NCBI GenBank assembly: GCA_027627225.1
Contig: CM051024.1
Span: 39,350,225 to 39,414,224, forward strand
Direction of reading: 5' to 3'
Length of the DNA: 64,000 bases
DNA from: Congeria kusceri
Lineage: Eukaryota > Mollusca > Bivalvia > Myida > Dreissenidae
Positions 44,526-57,965 of this stretch are shown here, in pieces (positions within the stretch are counted from its first letter, which is position 1; each line of letters begins with the position of its first letter). A program made the position numbers and the translations under genes. The notes under the pieces are model-generated. The model did not search any database. It was not told where the DNA came from and was given only the letters and a program-made list of their open reading frames with translations.

Positions 44526-46662
44526 AAGACTTAGTACTCGATAGAAAACCTACATCTGTGCGTTTTTTTCTATTCATTTGCAAAGGCAAAAATTCTTCAC
44601 AAGTACCTAAGCATGGCATGTTAAAAAATAATTGTCCATATTTCCTTTTGCAGAATGTCAAGAATGACTTGATAAAATTGCTTGCATCCATTGGCTTCAC
44701 AAACAAAGTTAGTTCTCAAACGTCCGACATCCCTGACAGTGAACTAGAGAAGGATGGCGTGCTTCAGATCACCAAGTATCCAACACCAAGGGCCTTAAAT
44801 CAGAAGACTATATCCAAGGTCAAGGCGGTATTGACTGCGGGACTGTACCCCAATGTTGCCAGGGTGATGTACGAAGCCCCTGTGGATGCAGCTGTGAACC
44901 CAGATAAGCGGGCCTGCATCACAGAGACGCAGCAGGGGCCGGCACATGTGCATCCCTCATCTGTGAACAGAAATCTTCAGGCAAATGGATGGCTGCTTTT
45001 CCATGAGAAGGTTAAACAGTTATACAATCAACTCCTGATACCTCGAACTCGCTTGTCTCAAAATTTCTCGTTGGCTGAAATTTCCTTCGAGTGACCATAA
45101 ATTTTTGTTGTTTGGCTCCCATTTGCAAGGGTTGAATATTCTGATGGCTCGCAATGTTTGTCATAGTAACAGTTTTCACCATTTAATTGTTAGTTTCGAT
45201 GAGATGCGCTGTTTGCCACATGTCCATTCAGTAAAATTAAATGGTAAATTCTGGCACATTGTCACTTGTTTATTATGTGCTTAGCAACAAGCTGGGCAGT
45301 GGAAATAAATTTCGCCACCCCTTGTTTTAACTCTTTCTAGGTGAAGTCGTCAAGGATCTACCTCCGTGACTGCACGCTGGTTTCACCTTACGCCTTGCTA
45401 ATGTTCGGAGGCGAAATTCACGTGCATCACACGGATCAGGTGGTCACCGTCGATGAGAAAATCAAGTACAAGGCCTATGCAAAGACTGGGGTGATGTTCC
45501 GAGAACTGCGTAAACTACTCGATGATCTACTGGCAAAGAAATTAGAAGACCCGTTGCTGCATGTTTCTGGTTAGTATCATCTGTCTTGCAAATTTAAAGT
45601 TTGTTTAAATGTATATAGTCTCTTTTGTGAAAGCTTGGTAAAGGTGTATACTCGTCCGTCTTATTAAACTATAGTAAAAACAATAATTATTGTCCATCCA
45701 ACTTTACCATCATGTACTTACATGTACATTATTGAAATTGTGTATTTTCTGTCTTTACAGCATACATAGAGGCATTAATAAAAACAATGAAATCAAGATA
45801 TCAACATTTATTTTATTTTGATAACCTAGTTGTACAGTATTTACCAAGCAATTAATTGTCATAATTTTCAATAATCTTAATGCATTAAAATCTCGTCTAT
45901 TTCAGATGACAGAGTAGTCGGACTTTTGGAAGAACTGTTGGCATCAGAACGAACGAGATAACACAAGATTTACTAGACACCAGATCAACTAAGGAGTACT
46001 AGTGTGTGTAAAATGTGCTTCTCTACCACCCCTGTTGTGTTAAGCTTTTTGAAGACTGTCTGATGTTTATTCAATTGTTATACAATTAAGTGGTTACCGG
46101 TATGTTTTCTGGGGCTTACATAGTGATAAGTGAATTGAAGTCTGGTTAGTTTCTCTCATTTGGCATAATAATCATGACACAGTAGCATGAACAGTTATAG
46201 GTATGGACATTTCCAAAAATCATATTCAAATCATCTTGCGTGACTTATTGGTATGCAGTTACGTCACTTGGATATTAAATATTTAATTACATGTATTAGT
46301 GAATATTAATAAATTAATATAAATAATAAATGGTGGTGTTTTGCGCAATAGTTTAAACTACACTACACAATTGTTGTCATGTAGTCACGTTCCGTCATCT
46401 GGAATATTTTAATTCTATCATTCTATCTGCTGCAGCAGTGCTTTATGTCTGTGTAAATGAAGTTTGTTTTGGCTAATTTTATTGTCAGTGTCTGTCAAAT
46501 CCAATGCCCGGAGCCTACCAAATTTTTCCATTGGGCCACTATAACTTCAATGCATAAGCCCACTGGGCTACTTCACCTAAGTTGTGTTAATTATCTGTAT
46601 TTAATTTGAGTACACCCACATGTATCACATTATTTTATTGTTAATAACTTTATTGATAGATA

Positions 46663-46916
46663 TGTGGCGCGACGTGAGAAAACCGGTCTTAATGCATGTG
46701 CGTAAAGTGTTGTCCCAGATTGGCCTGTGCAGTCTGCACAGGCTAATCCAGGACGGCACTTTCCGCTATAGTTGATTTATGTTTAGAAGAGACTTTCTTG
46801 AAACAGAAAATCACATAAAAGCGGAAAGTGCCATCCGGATCAGTCTGTGCGGACTGCACAGGCTGATCCGGGACGACACTTCATGCACAAGTCCGGTTTT
46901 CCCACGACGCGCCTCA
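46663..46916. mobile_element. Foldback MITE (copy B, element 10)
   Basis: Equivalent of the element at 9667. It retains a fuller right arm (GTGCGGACTGCACAGG) than copy A. Confidence 0.9.
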
Positions 46917-47179
46917 TATTTATTTTTGACAACATAATTACGTACTATAAATATTTCTATTCTTATCATTCATTGAACTTTTGAAACGATTATGCACATT
47001 TCTGAATTAATTTGAAAACTGTTTGGCTTGCCTTTCTGATGGGTACATGTAAACAGTGTTTGGGTATCAATAACAAATTTTGGTAGCCTTCTGGACTACC
47101 AGTAAATGTTAGAATTTGTCTGACACTGTTTTATCCTTGAATATTCCTTTAAAGCAGTTTTCAATGGTGTTTTTTTTGG

Positions 47180-47392
47180 CACCTTTGGGGAAAGGTGGCG
47201 GGGCCCTTCAGATGGGGGAATTTGACGACAAAAAGGGATTTTTTTATATTCTACTTTGATATAAAACATTCATGAATTGTTTTGCTACAAAAGATAACTT
47301 GACTTAACTTGGTTTCATAAAAATCTGCTGGGAATCGTGGGATTATTTACGAAAACTTGTCTATCTTAGCCAATTTTAGCCAAAACACTGAC
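47180..47392. repeat. Dispersed repeat of the 10186 family (copy B)
   Basis: Equivalent of 10186-10395, with small differences in homopolymer runs. Confidence 0.6.
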
Positions 47393-48634
47393 AGTAATCA
47401 TTGCAAGAAGCCAGAAAAAAACACAAACTGTGCAAGTTTCATTAAATACATGTATGTTGTTACTAATGCATTATAAGGGCAATGTCTTCATAGTCGCTGA
47501 AGATGGCTTTTGCTATTTTGTTATTTATTTGCAATAAAAAGTGCAACGAAATATATTTGAATAAATGACAAAAATGGCAGTTTATTATTTTTAACAACTA
47601 TTTTGACATATTTTTCGTACAAAAATGGTAAACTTGCAGGTAATGATGCAGAGAAGTGCTGAAACATATTCATTGATAATTAAACATGCATATAGTTAAT
47701 TTCAGCATGACAAGTACCAGTATTTTATTATAATACATGGTAAGTTAATGTTGTAATTGAAATGCATTCAACACCATGACAAACTGAATGGTAGTGGAAC
47801 TACAATTCAGACGGACACTAAAATCTACACGTATATGCTCCCCGTTTGGGTATCATAAAAAGCATATGGCTCACCAGATATGTTTATTTTCCTTTATTGT
47901 AGTTAAACAGATTTACAACAGTATTAAGTAAAAAAAAAAATGTAGTTAAGTTTGTTTATTTAACAAAATTGCACATAAATTGTACATGTTACAAAAGTGT
48001 TAACTTTTGTTCATCTTATAGTTACCAGCAACATGTTCAAGACAACACAATATTTTTATCAACAACTTCAAGGTATTCACTTTCACAATATTAACTTATC
48101 TGGAATGTGAACAGTACTTTCAGCACATTTTGTTTTTATTGAAACAGAACAGTATGTGAATATTAGTATATGTAATATAGGTTGAAACTGCAGAAAGGAA
48201 AGCATAATTGATAACAGAATACCCATAAACATTGTTAACGAGCATTAAAATACAAATAATGCCAGTACATTATAATTACATGTAATTAAGAAAATCACAC
48301 ACAGCTTATTGTTTTAACACTTAAGATAATAACTGATTTTTTCATAACTGGTCACATTTAAATCTCAACTGAAATAAGTATTAAAGTCTACTGCAACCAT
48401 TTTCAGTGTTCTTTACTGAAAACTAATCATTTATAACATTGATAATCTTTGTAACTCAACATTTTAAGATAAATTAAAATTGTATATATCAAATTAAATA
48501 ATATAAAAAAACTTAAATGTAGAGAAATGAAAACAAAATATACAAATTAAACGAAAGCCCAAGATCCTTTATTGACGACAAGAGCTATACATTGACTATT
48601 AACCGGTGCTAAGGCTTGATTAACGATTTCTTAA

Positions 48635-50178
48635 TTAGAAATACTCCACATGGTCAGCAACCTGTTTGTCGGTCTGAACGCTATGCAATTCTGATGTCCT
48701 GCAATTTATAACGGGTAGTAAATTTTAGTGAAACAATAATGATACCTATTTTATATCATGTTATGACAGACACATAAAATTGGTATGTTTCTGATTATTA
48801 TAATAAATGTATGTACCAGAACAGACGTATTTCCGTTATTGTAACAAAATGTACCATCCAAATGTATATGGTGAACCTTTACATTCCAAAAGTATATGTT
48901 TATATTAACAGAAGATTTAATTTATAAATTTGGTACATTTAATACAAAAATATTCATCTTCAACATCTGAATAAAATGGAGACAATGTTGATTTTCACTT
49001 ACTTCCCACCTTCTTTAATATTGCAAGGCAGCGGTCTGAAAATTCTAGCATGAACACATTCACCATTAGGATGAACTTGAATCTGTAAACATACAATTAA
49101 TTTGAAAAATGTTAATATTTCAAGGTGTTGGTACATGAATAGCTACATAATAATATTTTATGTACTTCTAGAAGTAAATTTATTTCGGAACAACACACAA
49201 GCAACATTTTTTTGTAAAGGCCCAAGGACGTAAGTGATTTTAAAACATTTTGAACATTCTGGTTTGAACATTTTGTCCAAGCTCTGGACATGATAAATTT
49301 GAGAACAGAACATATCACTATTATTCCACTTGCAGATGTTAACTGATTGTCAATATCTAAATTTAATTCACTACTTGGGAAGCAAGTTTCAAACCACATA
49401 CCTTTGCAAAGATGTTTGTTCCTGCAACCACTTGAGATTTATACTTGAGAGCCTTGAACATTTCTGCTGCATCTTTTCCTGCCTCTTGTAAGATTTCATC
49501 CTTAAGCTGTAAAGAAAAATAGAACATGAACAAATTAGATAATGAGTAAAACAATATAATTTTCAGTTTTCAATATAAGGCGCATTGTGGGAAAACAGGT
49601 CTTAATGCATATGCGTAAAGTGTCGTCCGGGATTAGCCTGTGCAGTCCGCACAGGCTTATCCAGGACGGCACTTTCCGCCTACAGTGGATTTATGTTTAG
49701 AAGAGACTTTCTTGAAAAAGAAAATACCATAAAAGCGGAAAGTGCCGTCCCTGATTAGCCTGTGCAGACTGACACTTTACGCACATGCATTAAGACCGGT
49801 TTTCCCATGACGTGCCTCATATATAATATACCTACAGCTTTGGGAATGGGTCCGGTACCTACCAGTCAGGAAATATTCATGTCGTGAATTGAGATAATAT
49901 GATTAATGAAATTTAGTTTATACTTCCTGTATATTTGAGATTTTGTCAGTAATTTTTGTTTTGAAAAAATACACATCTTGGGGATTGGTCTTTTAATAGG
50001 GCAAACTCAATAGAGGGAAAAAAACACTGTACACGTTTACTTACCGATTAATAACTTCAGAGTATGTATCCATTCTTACCTATTGACTGGGACTGACAAA
50101 AATAAATACCTCATCACAAACAGCCTGGATTTCCTCAGTGGCATCCATTTCCTTGCTTGGTCCACCGCACTTTTTCAT
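48635..50178 (-). CDS. CSTB: Cystatin B (stefin), complete four-exon gene, copy B
   Basis: Exons on the minus strand are 50178-50110, 49506-49402, 49082-49003 and 48698-48635. All splice signals are kept and the frame is open, giving 105 residues. The motifs are CGGPSK (the Pro is nearer the usual stefin N-terminus than the Ala of copy A), QVVAG, ARIFRPLP and DHVEYF. A further replacement is R to Q in the C-terminal exon. Intron 2 contains a short segment (TTGTCAATATCTAAATTT) that differs from copy A. It is the only gene of copy B without a disabling change, in contrast to the DHX29, PM20D2 and hAT copies around it. Confidence 0.93.
49579..49820. mobile_element. Foldback MITE in cystatin B intron 1 (copy B, element 11)
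   Basis: Equivalent of the element at 12560, but with a different internal deletion: it keeps AAAAGCGGAAAGTGCCGTCC and lacks part of the right palindrome. The two copies therefore lost different segments after duplication. Confidence 0.88.
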
Positions 50179-51136
50179 TTTGACCACTGTCTGTTTGTAA
50201 ACCCAACACCAAGAACTAAAAAGATAAGTCACACAGTAGTTTTGCTAAATTTGTTATGTCAGACGCCGTGAATATCATTATGACTCAACATCATATGCAA
50301 ACTACGCATATAGTCTAACCGCTTGGAAAGTTTCAAAATAGCTCATCAAAATGGTCAACATTCTAAGTAAGGCGCTTATTCATGTTTTAGGTATAAAAAA
50401 AACAATATTCAATAGCGCAAACAAGACATTGGAGTCCATAGTATCGTCCGTTAATGTTTAATATGTTCCTTTCATTTAAAATACTATCAATTATACAAAG
50501 GAATAACTTACAAATGAAACCTCCCAATTAGTGTTGTTACTGCCGAACAACTTCCCTGTTATCTAAATCGTGATACATCGACTAACTCCGGAATGCTCCG
50601 TACGATGGATTTCTATTTAGAATCGCCTGTATACCTAGAGTGCTGTTCTCTGTCATGCAGACGCTTTCTTGATACGGTGTTGCCATACTTTGCTGCTCGT
50701 GTAAATAGTCCACATTGACAAAAAATCATATTATCATTATGGATGTTGTAAAAGCACTGGCATGCGATGTCATCGATCAGAATTCTGCAGAGTTACACAA
50801 GATAAGTCAGTCTATATGGAATCAACCAGAACTTGCATTTAACGAGTTTCATGCACACTCAATTTTGACAGATTTTCTTTAAATCTCAGGTTTCACAGTG
50901 GAAAAGTCTTTTAAGCTCCCAACGGCATTCAGAGCTACATATAAAACAGCAGACCACACAGAGGGCCCCAATATCGCTGTACTGTGCGAATATGATGCCC
51001 TGCCTGGTATCGGACACGCCTGCGGACATAACCTGATTGCAGAGGTTGGGGTAGCAACTGGATTGGCGGTCAAAGAAGCAATGATTGCGTCCTCTGGACT
51101 GCTGAAAGGGACAGTATGCACTTTTTTAGTTTGTTA

Positions 51137-51272
51137 TTAAACAAGATGAGATATTTTTCTAACCCAACTGAGGAAATCTCCAAGCCTGAACTGGGGATTC
51201 GAAGCCAGGACCTCCTGTTTCCAAGGCAAACGCTCTACGTGACTATAAAGCTAGCTCAAATAGCAATGCAGT
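51137..51272 (-). repeat. tRNA-like SINE head (copy B)
   Basis: Equivalent of 14150-14285. Confidence 0.45.
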
Positions 51273-52418
51273 ATAAGTGTCCCTTATACATCACCCTACT
51301 ACATTTATTAGTTCTTTGTTTTCTTTTTATTGCATTCTCCGGACAACTGAAAGGAAACGTATGTACAGTACTTTAATATGAACAGATCAATATCCCAGGA
51401 CTATTTATGATTATTTTTTATTATTTTCGTTGGTAGTATAAACAGGTCTTGTGTCTCGACTAGTGCTTCTTACAGGGTTGGGTGCTCATCATATATATAC
51501 TTAATATTTTATATTATACGATTGTGTTAAACTCATGGATCACTGGTAACATCTTCTGCTGTGTTGTTTTATTTTTATTTTTTGCTTGTTTGTTTATCCA
51601 TTTACCTATTTTTTAAACTAATTAATTAAATATTTTTTCGAATACATAATTAATTAATGCACATTATTCTTTATGTAGTTAACAGTTCTGGGGTGCCCGG
51701 CTGAAGAAGGACTATGTGGCAAGGCAGATCTGTTGAGTCTGAATGCATTCGAAGGTGTCAACATCGCTATGATGGCACACCCGTCTCAGTACAATCTCTC
51801 CAGGCCAAAATTTGTGTCAATGACACCGTAGGTATTTTCTTTTCTGATGAAGCAGTAAATTTCAGTTAAACGATCTGTTGATTTACATGTTGAACATATG
51901 GTATTTGGTGATAAGTCACACATTGAATTTCTGTTGAAAGCTTGAAATTAATTTATTCTTTTCATGTGAGCACATTTCCATACCTTAGTATGTTGTTTGT
52001 ACTTGGAAATGCCAGTGTGAAACTTGGTATATTCCTCACAATTAAAGTTAAACATGTATGATTTTTGGATTCTACCGGTAACTGAAACAATCTGTTCGTT
52101 ACATACTTTAACGGAAATAAGCATTCATAAGCTATCATCCTTGTAATATATTAACGCATATACAACATGTAATATTTGAATATATTAAATAATCATTAGA
52201 ACAAAGTGTTGTTATTCATACAGTTGTACAGATAATGGTAAACATAATTGTTTCAGGCTGTCCATAAAGTTCCATGGCAAGGCAGCTCATGCATCGTCCT
52301 ACCCCTGGGAAGGCATCAATGCACTTGACGCTGCGGTCATGTGCTACAACAACATTTCCTGTGCACGGCAACAGATGCGACCAACATGGAGGGTTCATGG
52401 TTACTGTTAAAAATAAAT

Positions 52419-52675
52419 GAGGCGTTTTGTGGGAAAACCGGGCTTAATGCATGTGCGTAGTGTCGTCCTGGATTAGCATATGCAGTCCGCACAGGCTAAT
52501 CCAGGGCGGCACTTTCCCCCCTACAGTGAGGCTACAGAAGAGACTTCCTTGAAACAGAAAATACCATAAAAGCGGAAAGTGCCATCCTGGATTAGCCTGT
52601 GCGGACTGCACAGGCTAATCCGGGACGACACTTGACGCACATGCATTAAGCCCGGCTTTACTACGACATGCCTCA
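52419..52675. mobile_element. Foldback MITE downstream of PM20D2 exon 3 (copy B, element 12)
   Basis: Equivalent of the element at 15430. Its left end GAGGCGTTTTGTGGGAAAACC is nearer the consensus than in copy A. Confidence 0.9.
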
Positions 52676-52934
52676 AATATTCCTTTGCATGTTGATAAAG
52701 TTTCACAGGGTTTTGTCGAACATATTAATGTAAAAATATTAATTCCTGAATTATATTCAATCCTTAAAGAAAAAAGTTCATTTTTAGAAATGCTGTATTA
52801 ACATTTCTGTGCCTCATACTCAGACGAAATATTCATGTCTTGTATTTTTTCTAACATAATACTAACACATAGTAGGTTCATTGAACATTTTTCATAATTT
52901 AAACAATATTATTTGTGTTCGATTTATTGTTTTC

Positions 52935-55900
52935 CAGTCTTCGACGTAACCCACTCGACCGTCGACCGAGTCGATTGATTTTTGCGTCGGTCGAGTGAAA
53001 ATTCCAAGCCAGTAGCCCGATCGGTCGAGTGCTTTTTTTCGTTTCTGAACTAAGCAACGTGTCCAAAATAGCTACACATAGACGCTTATTCAACACTGTA
53101 TAGGTTTATCTCCCTTGAGCACTCATTGAGTAGACGTTTATCGCACAGTGTTGTAGGTCGATCTCGCCAGACGCTTGAACGTATTATTTTTACTGGGTGG
53201 AGAACTTGCGGCGATTAATTTATTTTAATGTCTTTTCTGCGTTATTTTGAGGGCGCAACGCCCAAACGTAAACCGCCAAAGGAGGATAAAGGTAGCAAAA
53301 AAATTTATGAACAATCAAGGAAACGCAAGTTCCAACCGTCATGGACAAATAAACGACCCTGGCTTCGTTTTGATGAGGTTCTAGGTGTGATGACTTGCAC
53401 AGTATGTCAGCAGTTTTCACAAGACAATAAAGAAGAAAATGCATACGTTAAAGGGACAACTTACTTACGCATTGACGGCATCAAGGCCCACGAAATAAGT
53501 GAGAGCCACATTAAGGCTCTCAATCGTGATGCTGCTATTAAAACGCCTGTACATAAAAGTGCAGCATGTAAAACTCTGAATGCCTTAAAAAAGGCAGATC
53601 ATGACAAACTACTCATAATAATGAGAAATGCACACGCCTGTGCCAAGCATAGCTTAAGTTTTAAAACTTACGAAGTTATGTGTCGGTTGGATAAAATGAA
53701 ACAGTTACAAGTTGGGTCGCAGTACTGTTCTGATAAAGCTGGAGCCCAATTTTGTGAATCCGTTGCTAAGACCACCAGAAGTGAAGTTGTCAACAAAATC
53801 ATTAATTGTTCTTGGTGCAGTCTATCGTGTGATGGGTCTACTGACTTTACGGGTGAGGACATGGAAGCAGTCTATGTGCGCACATGTTCTAAAGGCCACA
53901 TTGAAGACTCCTTTCTACACTTGGGGTCTTCAGAATCTGCCTGTAGTGAGGACATTTTCCAGTTCTTTATGCAGACCCTGCAGAATCTGAATGTAGAAGA
54001 GTCTGTGAAACACAAACTCGTTGGGTTTTGTGCCGATGGTGCATCTAATATGCAAGGTAATACTAAACTACGATCAAGTAACACGTTTTAATTTCTAGTA
54101 ATATATATATTGTATAAATAAAGTTTAAAATTGCATTTCGGTTCACAGGCAAAATGCTCAAAATCCATGATTCCAATTGTTAAATCAAAACTTATGTCGC
54201 CAAACTTGATTGTTTTAAGGCTTTTTTGATTGTTTTTAAGGCTTTTTTTGCTTATGTGTGTATATTGCTTCTGTGCAGTTTTGAGAAATGTAATAGTTAT
54301 TAAAATTAATCATATAATTGTCTGATTTTCAAGGGTTGAACAAAGGTGTTGCAGCTCGTCTCAAGCAGCGATGGCCATCTATTGTTGTCACCCACTGCCT
54401 TGTACATCGACTTGAGTTGGCCTTCAAAGACGCAGTAAAACAGGCATCCCCCGGTCTGTATGAAAAGGCCACAACACTACTTCTTGGGTTATACAATCTG
54501 TTCAGAAAGAGCCCAAAAGAGAAGAAAGGTAAATAAAAATACAAACTTTATTTGATATGTTGACATGCATAACATATATTATTATACTGTCCTGGATTTA
54601 AGACTGTGATTGATAAATAGTCATTGCACGTTTGTAATGTTCTTAAACAAAATGATTCTTTAGTTTAAAGTGCATTTTTGTTCATCTAAAATTTATTTAT
54701 GTGAAATTATAATTATGCACTTTTAGGTTTGCTACGTACATTTGAAGCCCTTGGCGAGAGGCAGTTATTACCAACTAGAATTGGCGGCACTAGGTGGTTA
54801 CCGCACTACATGAGGGCAATCAACATATTCCTGAAGATCTACAAAGTTCTGCGCTACCATCTAGAAAACTCGTCCCACAAGAATGCAAAAGCCGAGGGAT
54901 TAGCCCGACTTGTTCGTGGTGGCCATGTGATTGTCTACATTATTGCCATGAAGGCAAGTTTGTAACCTTAAATGTTTCTCTTATATTCTTATTTTACAAG
55001 GACAATTTTGTTTAAATATCTTAGTTTATGTTCAGTGCACTAAAATGCAATTTGAACGCTCGTTTCAGAGACTTGTCAACAACTTACAGAACCTGTCACT
55101 GTACAAGCCCAGATAAGCCTTGCTGATGCGTACACAAGAGTGGAATCAACTAAAATAACACTCACACAGCTTATGGGCAAGTAAGTGTACATCAGTTTGA
55201 ATTATACGTGTACAAGTAGACGATCTAAACTAAAACAATATTATTATTAATCAATCATTGGTGCTTTAAAATCATTTACAGAGAAGACAGCAGTGTATCA
55301 GCTGTTTTGGAAACTGGATCCTTTAGTGGGGAGACTTTAATCTTCAGAGGTCAAAAGTCTTCCACTGATCTGCTGCATGCTACAGTCCGAGAAATACTGA
55401 CATCTCTTGATAGCAGATTTCCACAATCAGAGTTGATCTCAGCCACTCTTGTGTCATCTTTCAAAAACTGGCCAAGTTTGAAAGATGATCAGTTGACAGG
55501 TTCAAACATGGAGTTCACATGTTAACAACTTCATGTTATATGTTCTGTTTAATTTTGCAGTTCGTTGCAAGCATGACCCTCCCCTCCAAATTTTATTTAG
55601 AACAGTTGTGTTTCCGAGGTGTTCTCAACTTTACCCTCAGAGTTAGTTTTCACCAGGGTTTGCATGTTTTGTTGCTGATGTACTGTTTATTTATTATCTA
55701 TATTAATATTGTATTGTTACTAAATGTGTTTTTTTTGTACTTTAATTTACACAGGCTGCGGCATTCTTAATTTTCCTAATATAAATAACCGAAGATAATA
55801 CTTTTTACTTAAATAAAGCTTAAGTCATGAAGTGCAATTAATACAATAGTTGTAGTTTGAGTTGTAAGACAATATGAACTAAAACAATATTGTTATGCAG

Positions 55901-57413
55901 CCAATTAAAACTTAAACATCGAAGTCCTATTAAGAAACAGGTTTCAAATTTGACTGTTTCATTCAAAGATCGTTGAAAGTTAATGAGATAAATAAACTAC
56001 ATACGTCATAGAAGTTCATATGCTTGAAAAGAATTGAAAAGAAACATATTTCTGTTTTGGAAAACTTTAAGAGGTTATGTATTGGTTATTTGCAGATACA
56101 GTGCACGGTGAGAAAGAGATTGCAGTGCTGTACAATCACTTCAGGCCAGTGGCATTTCCCGATGTCCTCGTTACTCTGGACGATGTTACTGATGAGTGGT
56201 CAACATTACGCACACTGGTCTACAAAAGGTTAATATTTAAATAACATTCCTGATAAGCAAAACCACATAGAAATAAATGACTGAACAAATAGTCGCATAT
56301 ACTTTGAAATCAATTTATTCATGTTATTATGTGTCTCAAATGGCATCTTTTTAAAATGTGATAGAACAAAATATAAAACCAGTTCATTAATTTTACAAAT
56401 GACGGCATGTTTGTACAAATTGTGCTTTTGCAGGTATCCAGACTTGACCGTATTGAAATGGGAACATGTAATCGGTGACATGGCAGACCAAAACCTTGAG
56501 AACGTTTTCAATCTGGTCGAAATAGTACTGGCTCTACCGCCAACGTCTGTCAACTGTGAAACCGCCTTCAGTGCGATGAAACTGCTGAAAAATAAACGAA
56601 GAGGTCGACTTGGAAACGCTCGACTCAATGATCTCATGACCATCAAAATCATGTCTCCAAGTATTGAGGAATTTGATCCTGAACCTGCAATTGCTGACTG
56701 GCTGGTATGTGTATATCATTAATTAAGTAAAAAAAAACTGTTGTTAAAAACATGCAATTAAATAACATGTATTAACTTACAAGTATAATTTATCTGTCAA
56801 GGAACAAATCCTGATAAGAAATTCAAATGTGTATCATGCTGCATTTTAGATGTCCACACCATCCGAGCAAAAGCGGCGAATCGGCGACAAACCAGATGTG
56901 GCTAAGGCGTCTGGTAGCAGTAGCACCACAGCTACAATAGTCGTTTCAGATTCAGAACACTCAGAAGTTGAGGCAGAAAAGTCGCCTTCTTGTTCTACTT
57001 CTAATACACAGGTATTATTGTTAGTTTGACATTGCATTTACTTGGTTCAGATATTTGTGTGGAAAATTTTAATCACGAGTGCTATTACATTATTTTTTCC
57101 AGACCGCCTTTAAGAGCGTACCTGACCTGTCAGACCTGGATGTCAGTGACTCAGACACTGACAATGATGAAATGGAGATGTCTGAAGACCTTGTGTTCAA
57201 TTTTTTGTCAGACATGAACCGTGAATAAAAACAGAATCAAGTGTTTATTTTGTTAATCTTTATTGTTCAATGTTTTTTCAATACAAAAATAGTTACAAAT
57301 GTTACAGAATAATTACTTTAATTCGGGCTAGTTAAAATTGATTCGGGCTAGTGAAATTTCCAAGCTGGTAGCCCGACCGGGCTAGTGCCTAAAAAAAAAT
57401 AATGCGAAGACTG
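52935..57413 (+). mobile_element. hAT-like DNA transposon (copy B)
   Basis: CAGTCTTCG at 52935-52943 and CGAAGACTG at 57405-57413 form the inverted ends. GTTTTC at 52929-52934 and 57414-57419 directly abuts both ends, so the target duplication appears to be 6 bp. It is the duplicate of 15936-20420 and not an independent insertion. Confidence 0.85.
53228..57228 (+). pseudogene. hAT transposase copy B, frameshifted
   Basis: The nine-exon structure of copy A is preserved (first exon 53228-54056). In the fourth exon a net 7-bp deletion near 55105 shifts the frame and gives an immediate TAA at 55114-55116. This removes the hAT dimerisation region and the acidic tail. The zinc-finger and first catalytic Asp regions remain open, with substitutions such as C to F before the zinc finger (LRFDEV). 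Confidence 0.9.
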
Positions 57414-57965
57414 GTTTTCTAAGCTTGAATGCTCTTATAAAATTAGTTCAATTTAGTTTTTTTTATCTTAATTAATTTTTCATCTCTTTTTGAATGCTCT
57501 TATCAAATGTGTTCAATGTAGGTTTTTTATCACAATTTTCCATCGCTTACAGGTGTAATCAAGAATGGTGGCGATGCACCCAGCATCATACCCCAGGAAA
57601 CAGAGCTCGAGTACTATCTGAGAACACCAACAAATGCTGAAATGGGGACCTTGAAAGAAAAGGTCGCACAGTGTGTGCAGGGGGCTGCTATTGCTACTGG
57701 ATGTAAGGCTAATGAGAGCATTTAATTGAGACCAAGACTTTGTTGAAATGACTGCTACTCAAGTGTTATGCTATTTAAATATGTTTACTGTACATTGCTT
57801 TTTGTTAATGAAACCACTTCAGTTCAAGTAAATAATTGACTTTAATATGTATATGATAAAATATTGTGTTTCTAATATTTACTGATGCTATTAAATCTCA
57901 CCCTGTTGCAAGCTAATATCTGCTGTTATTAAAGTAGTAAGTACATATGTCATTATTTAAGTACT

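Larger units (their letters stand above)
39946..45961 (+). pseudogene. DHX29: DHX29 copy B, 5'-truncated and damaged
   Basis: Eight exons homologous to the last eight of copy A are present: 39946-40074, 40906-40981, 41929-42150, 43016-43152, 43432-43522, 44654-45010, 45341-45569 and 45906-45961. The copy starts inside a MITE and therefore lacks the exon at 561. A 400-bp deletion at 38823/38824 (copy A 1498-1897) removes the motif V exon. The acceptor of exon 40906 has changed from CAG to CCG (40904-40905). The remaining coding exons are open and nearly identical to A. Without promoter, DEAH box and motif V it cannot make a helicase; a transcript of the C-terminal winged-helix/OB part is conceivable only from a new promoter. 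Confidence 0.9.
45962..48634. other. Convergent 3' intergenic region (copy B)
   Basis: Equivalent of 8964-11639. It holds a MITE (46663-46916) and the dispersed repeat (47180-47392), with no coding exon seen. The minus-strand AATAAA for cystatin B is kept near 48571. Confidence 0.7.
43588..57703. repeat. 14,116-bp tandem unit, first copy (B)
   Basis: Everything from 43588 reappears from 57704 at a constant +14,116 offset to the end of the window. The unit contains the last three DHX29 coding exons, the complete cystatin B gene, PM20D2 exons 1-4 and the hAT element. Confidence 0.93.
50739..57705 (+). pseudogene. PM20D2: PM20D2 copy B, nonsense mutation and missing last exon
   Basis: Exons equivalent to copy A 1-4 are at 50739-51113, 51679-51827, 52257-52399 and 57553-57705. 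Codon 48 is TAA (50880-50882) where copy A has GAA, a single G-to-T change. Exon 4 is cut two bases before its normal end by the junction with DHX29 intron sequence (57704-57705), so its splice donor and exon 5 are lost. The remainder is nearly identical to A, so inactivation is recent. Confidence 0.93.
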
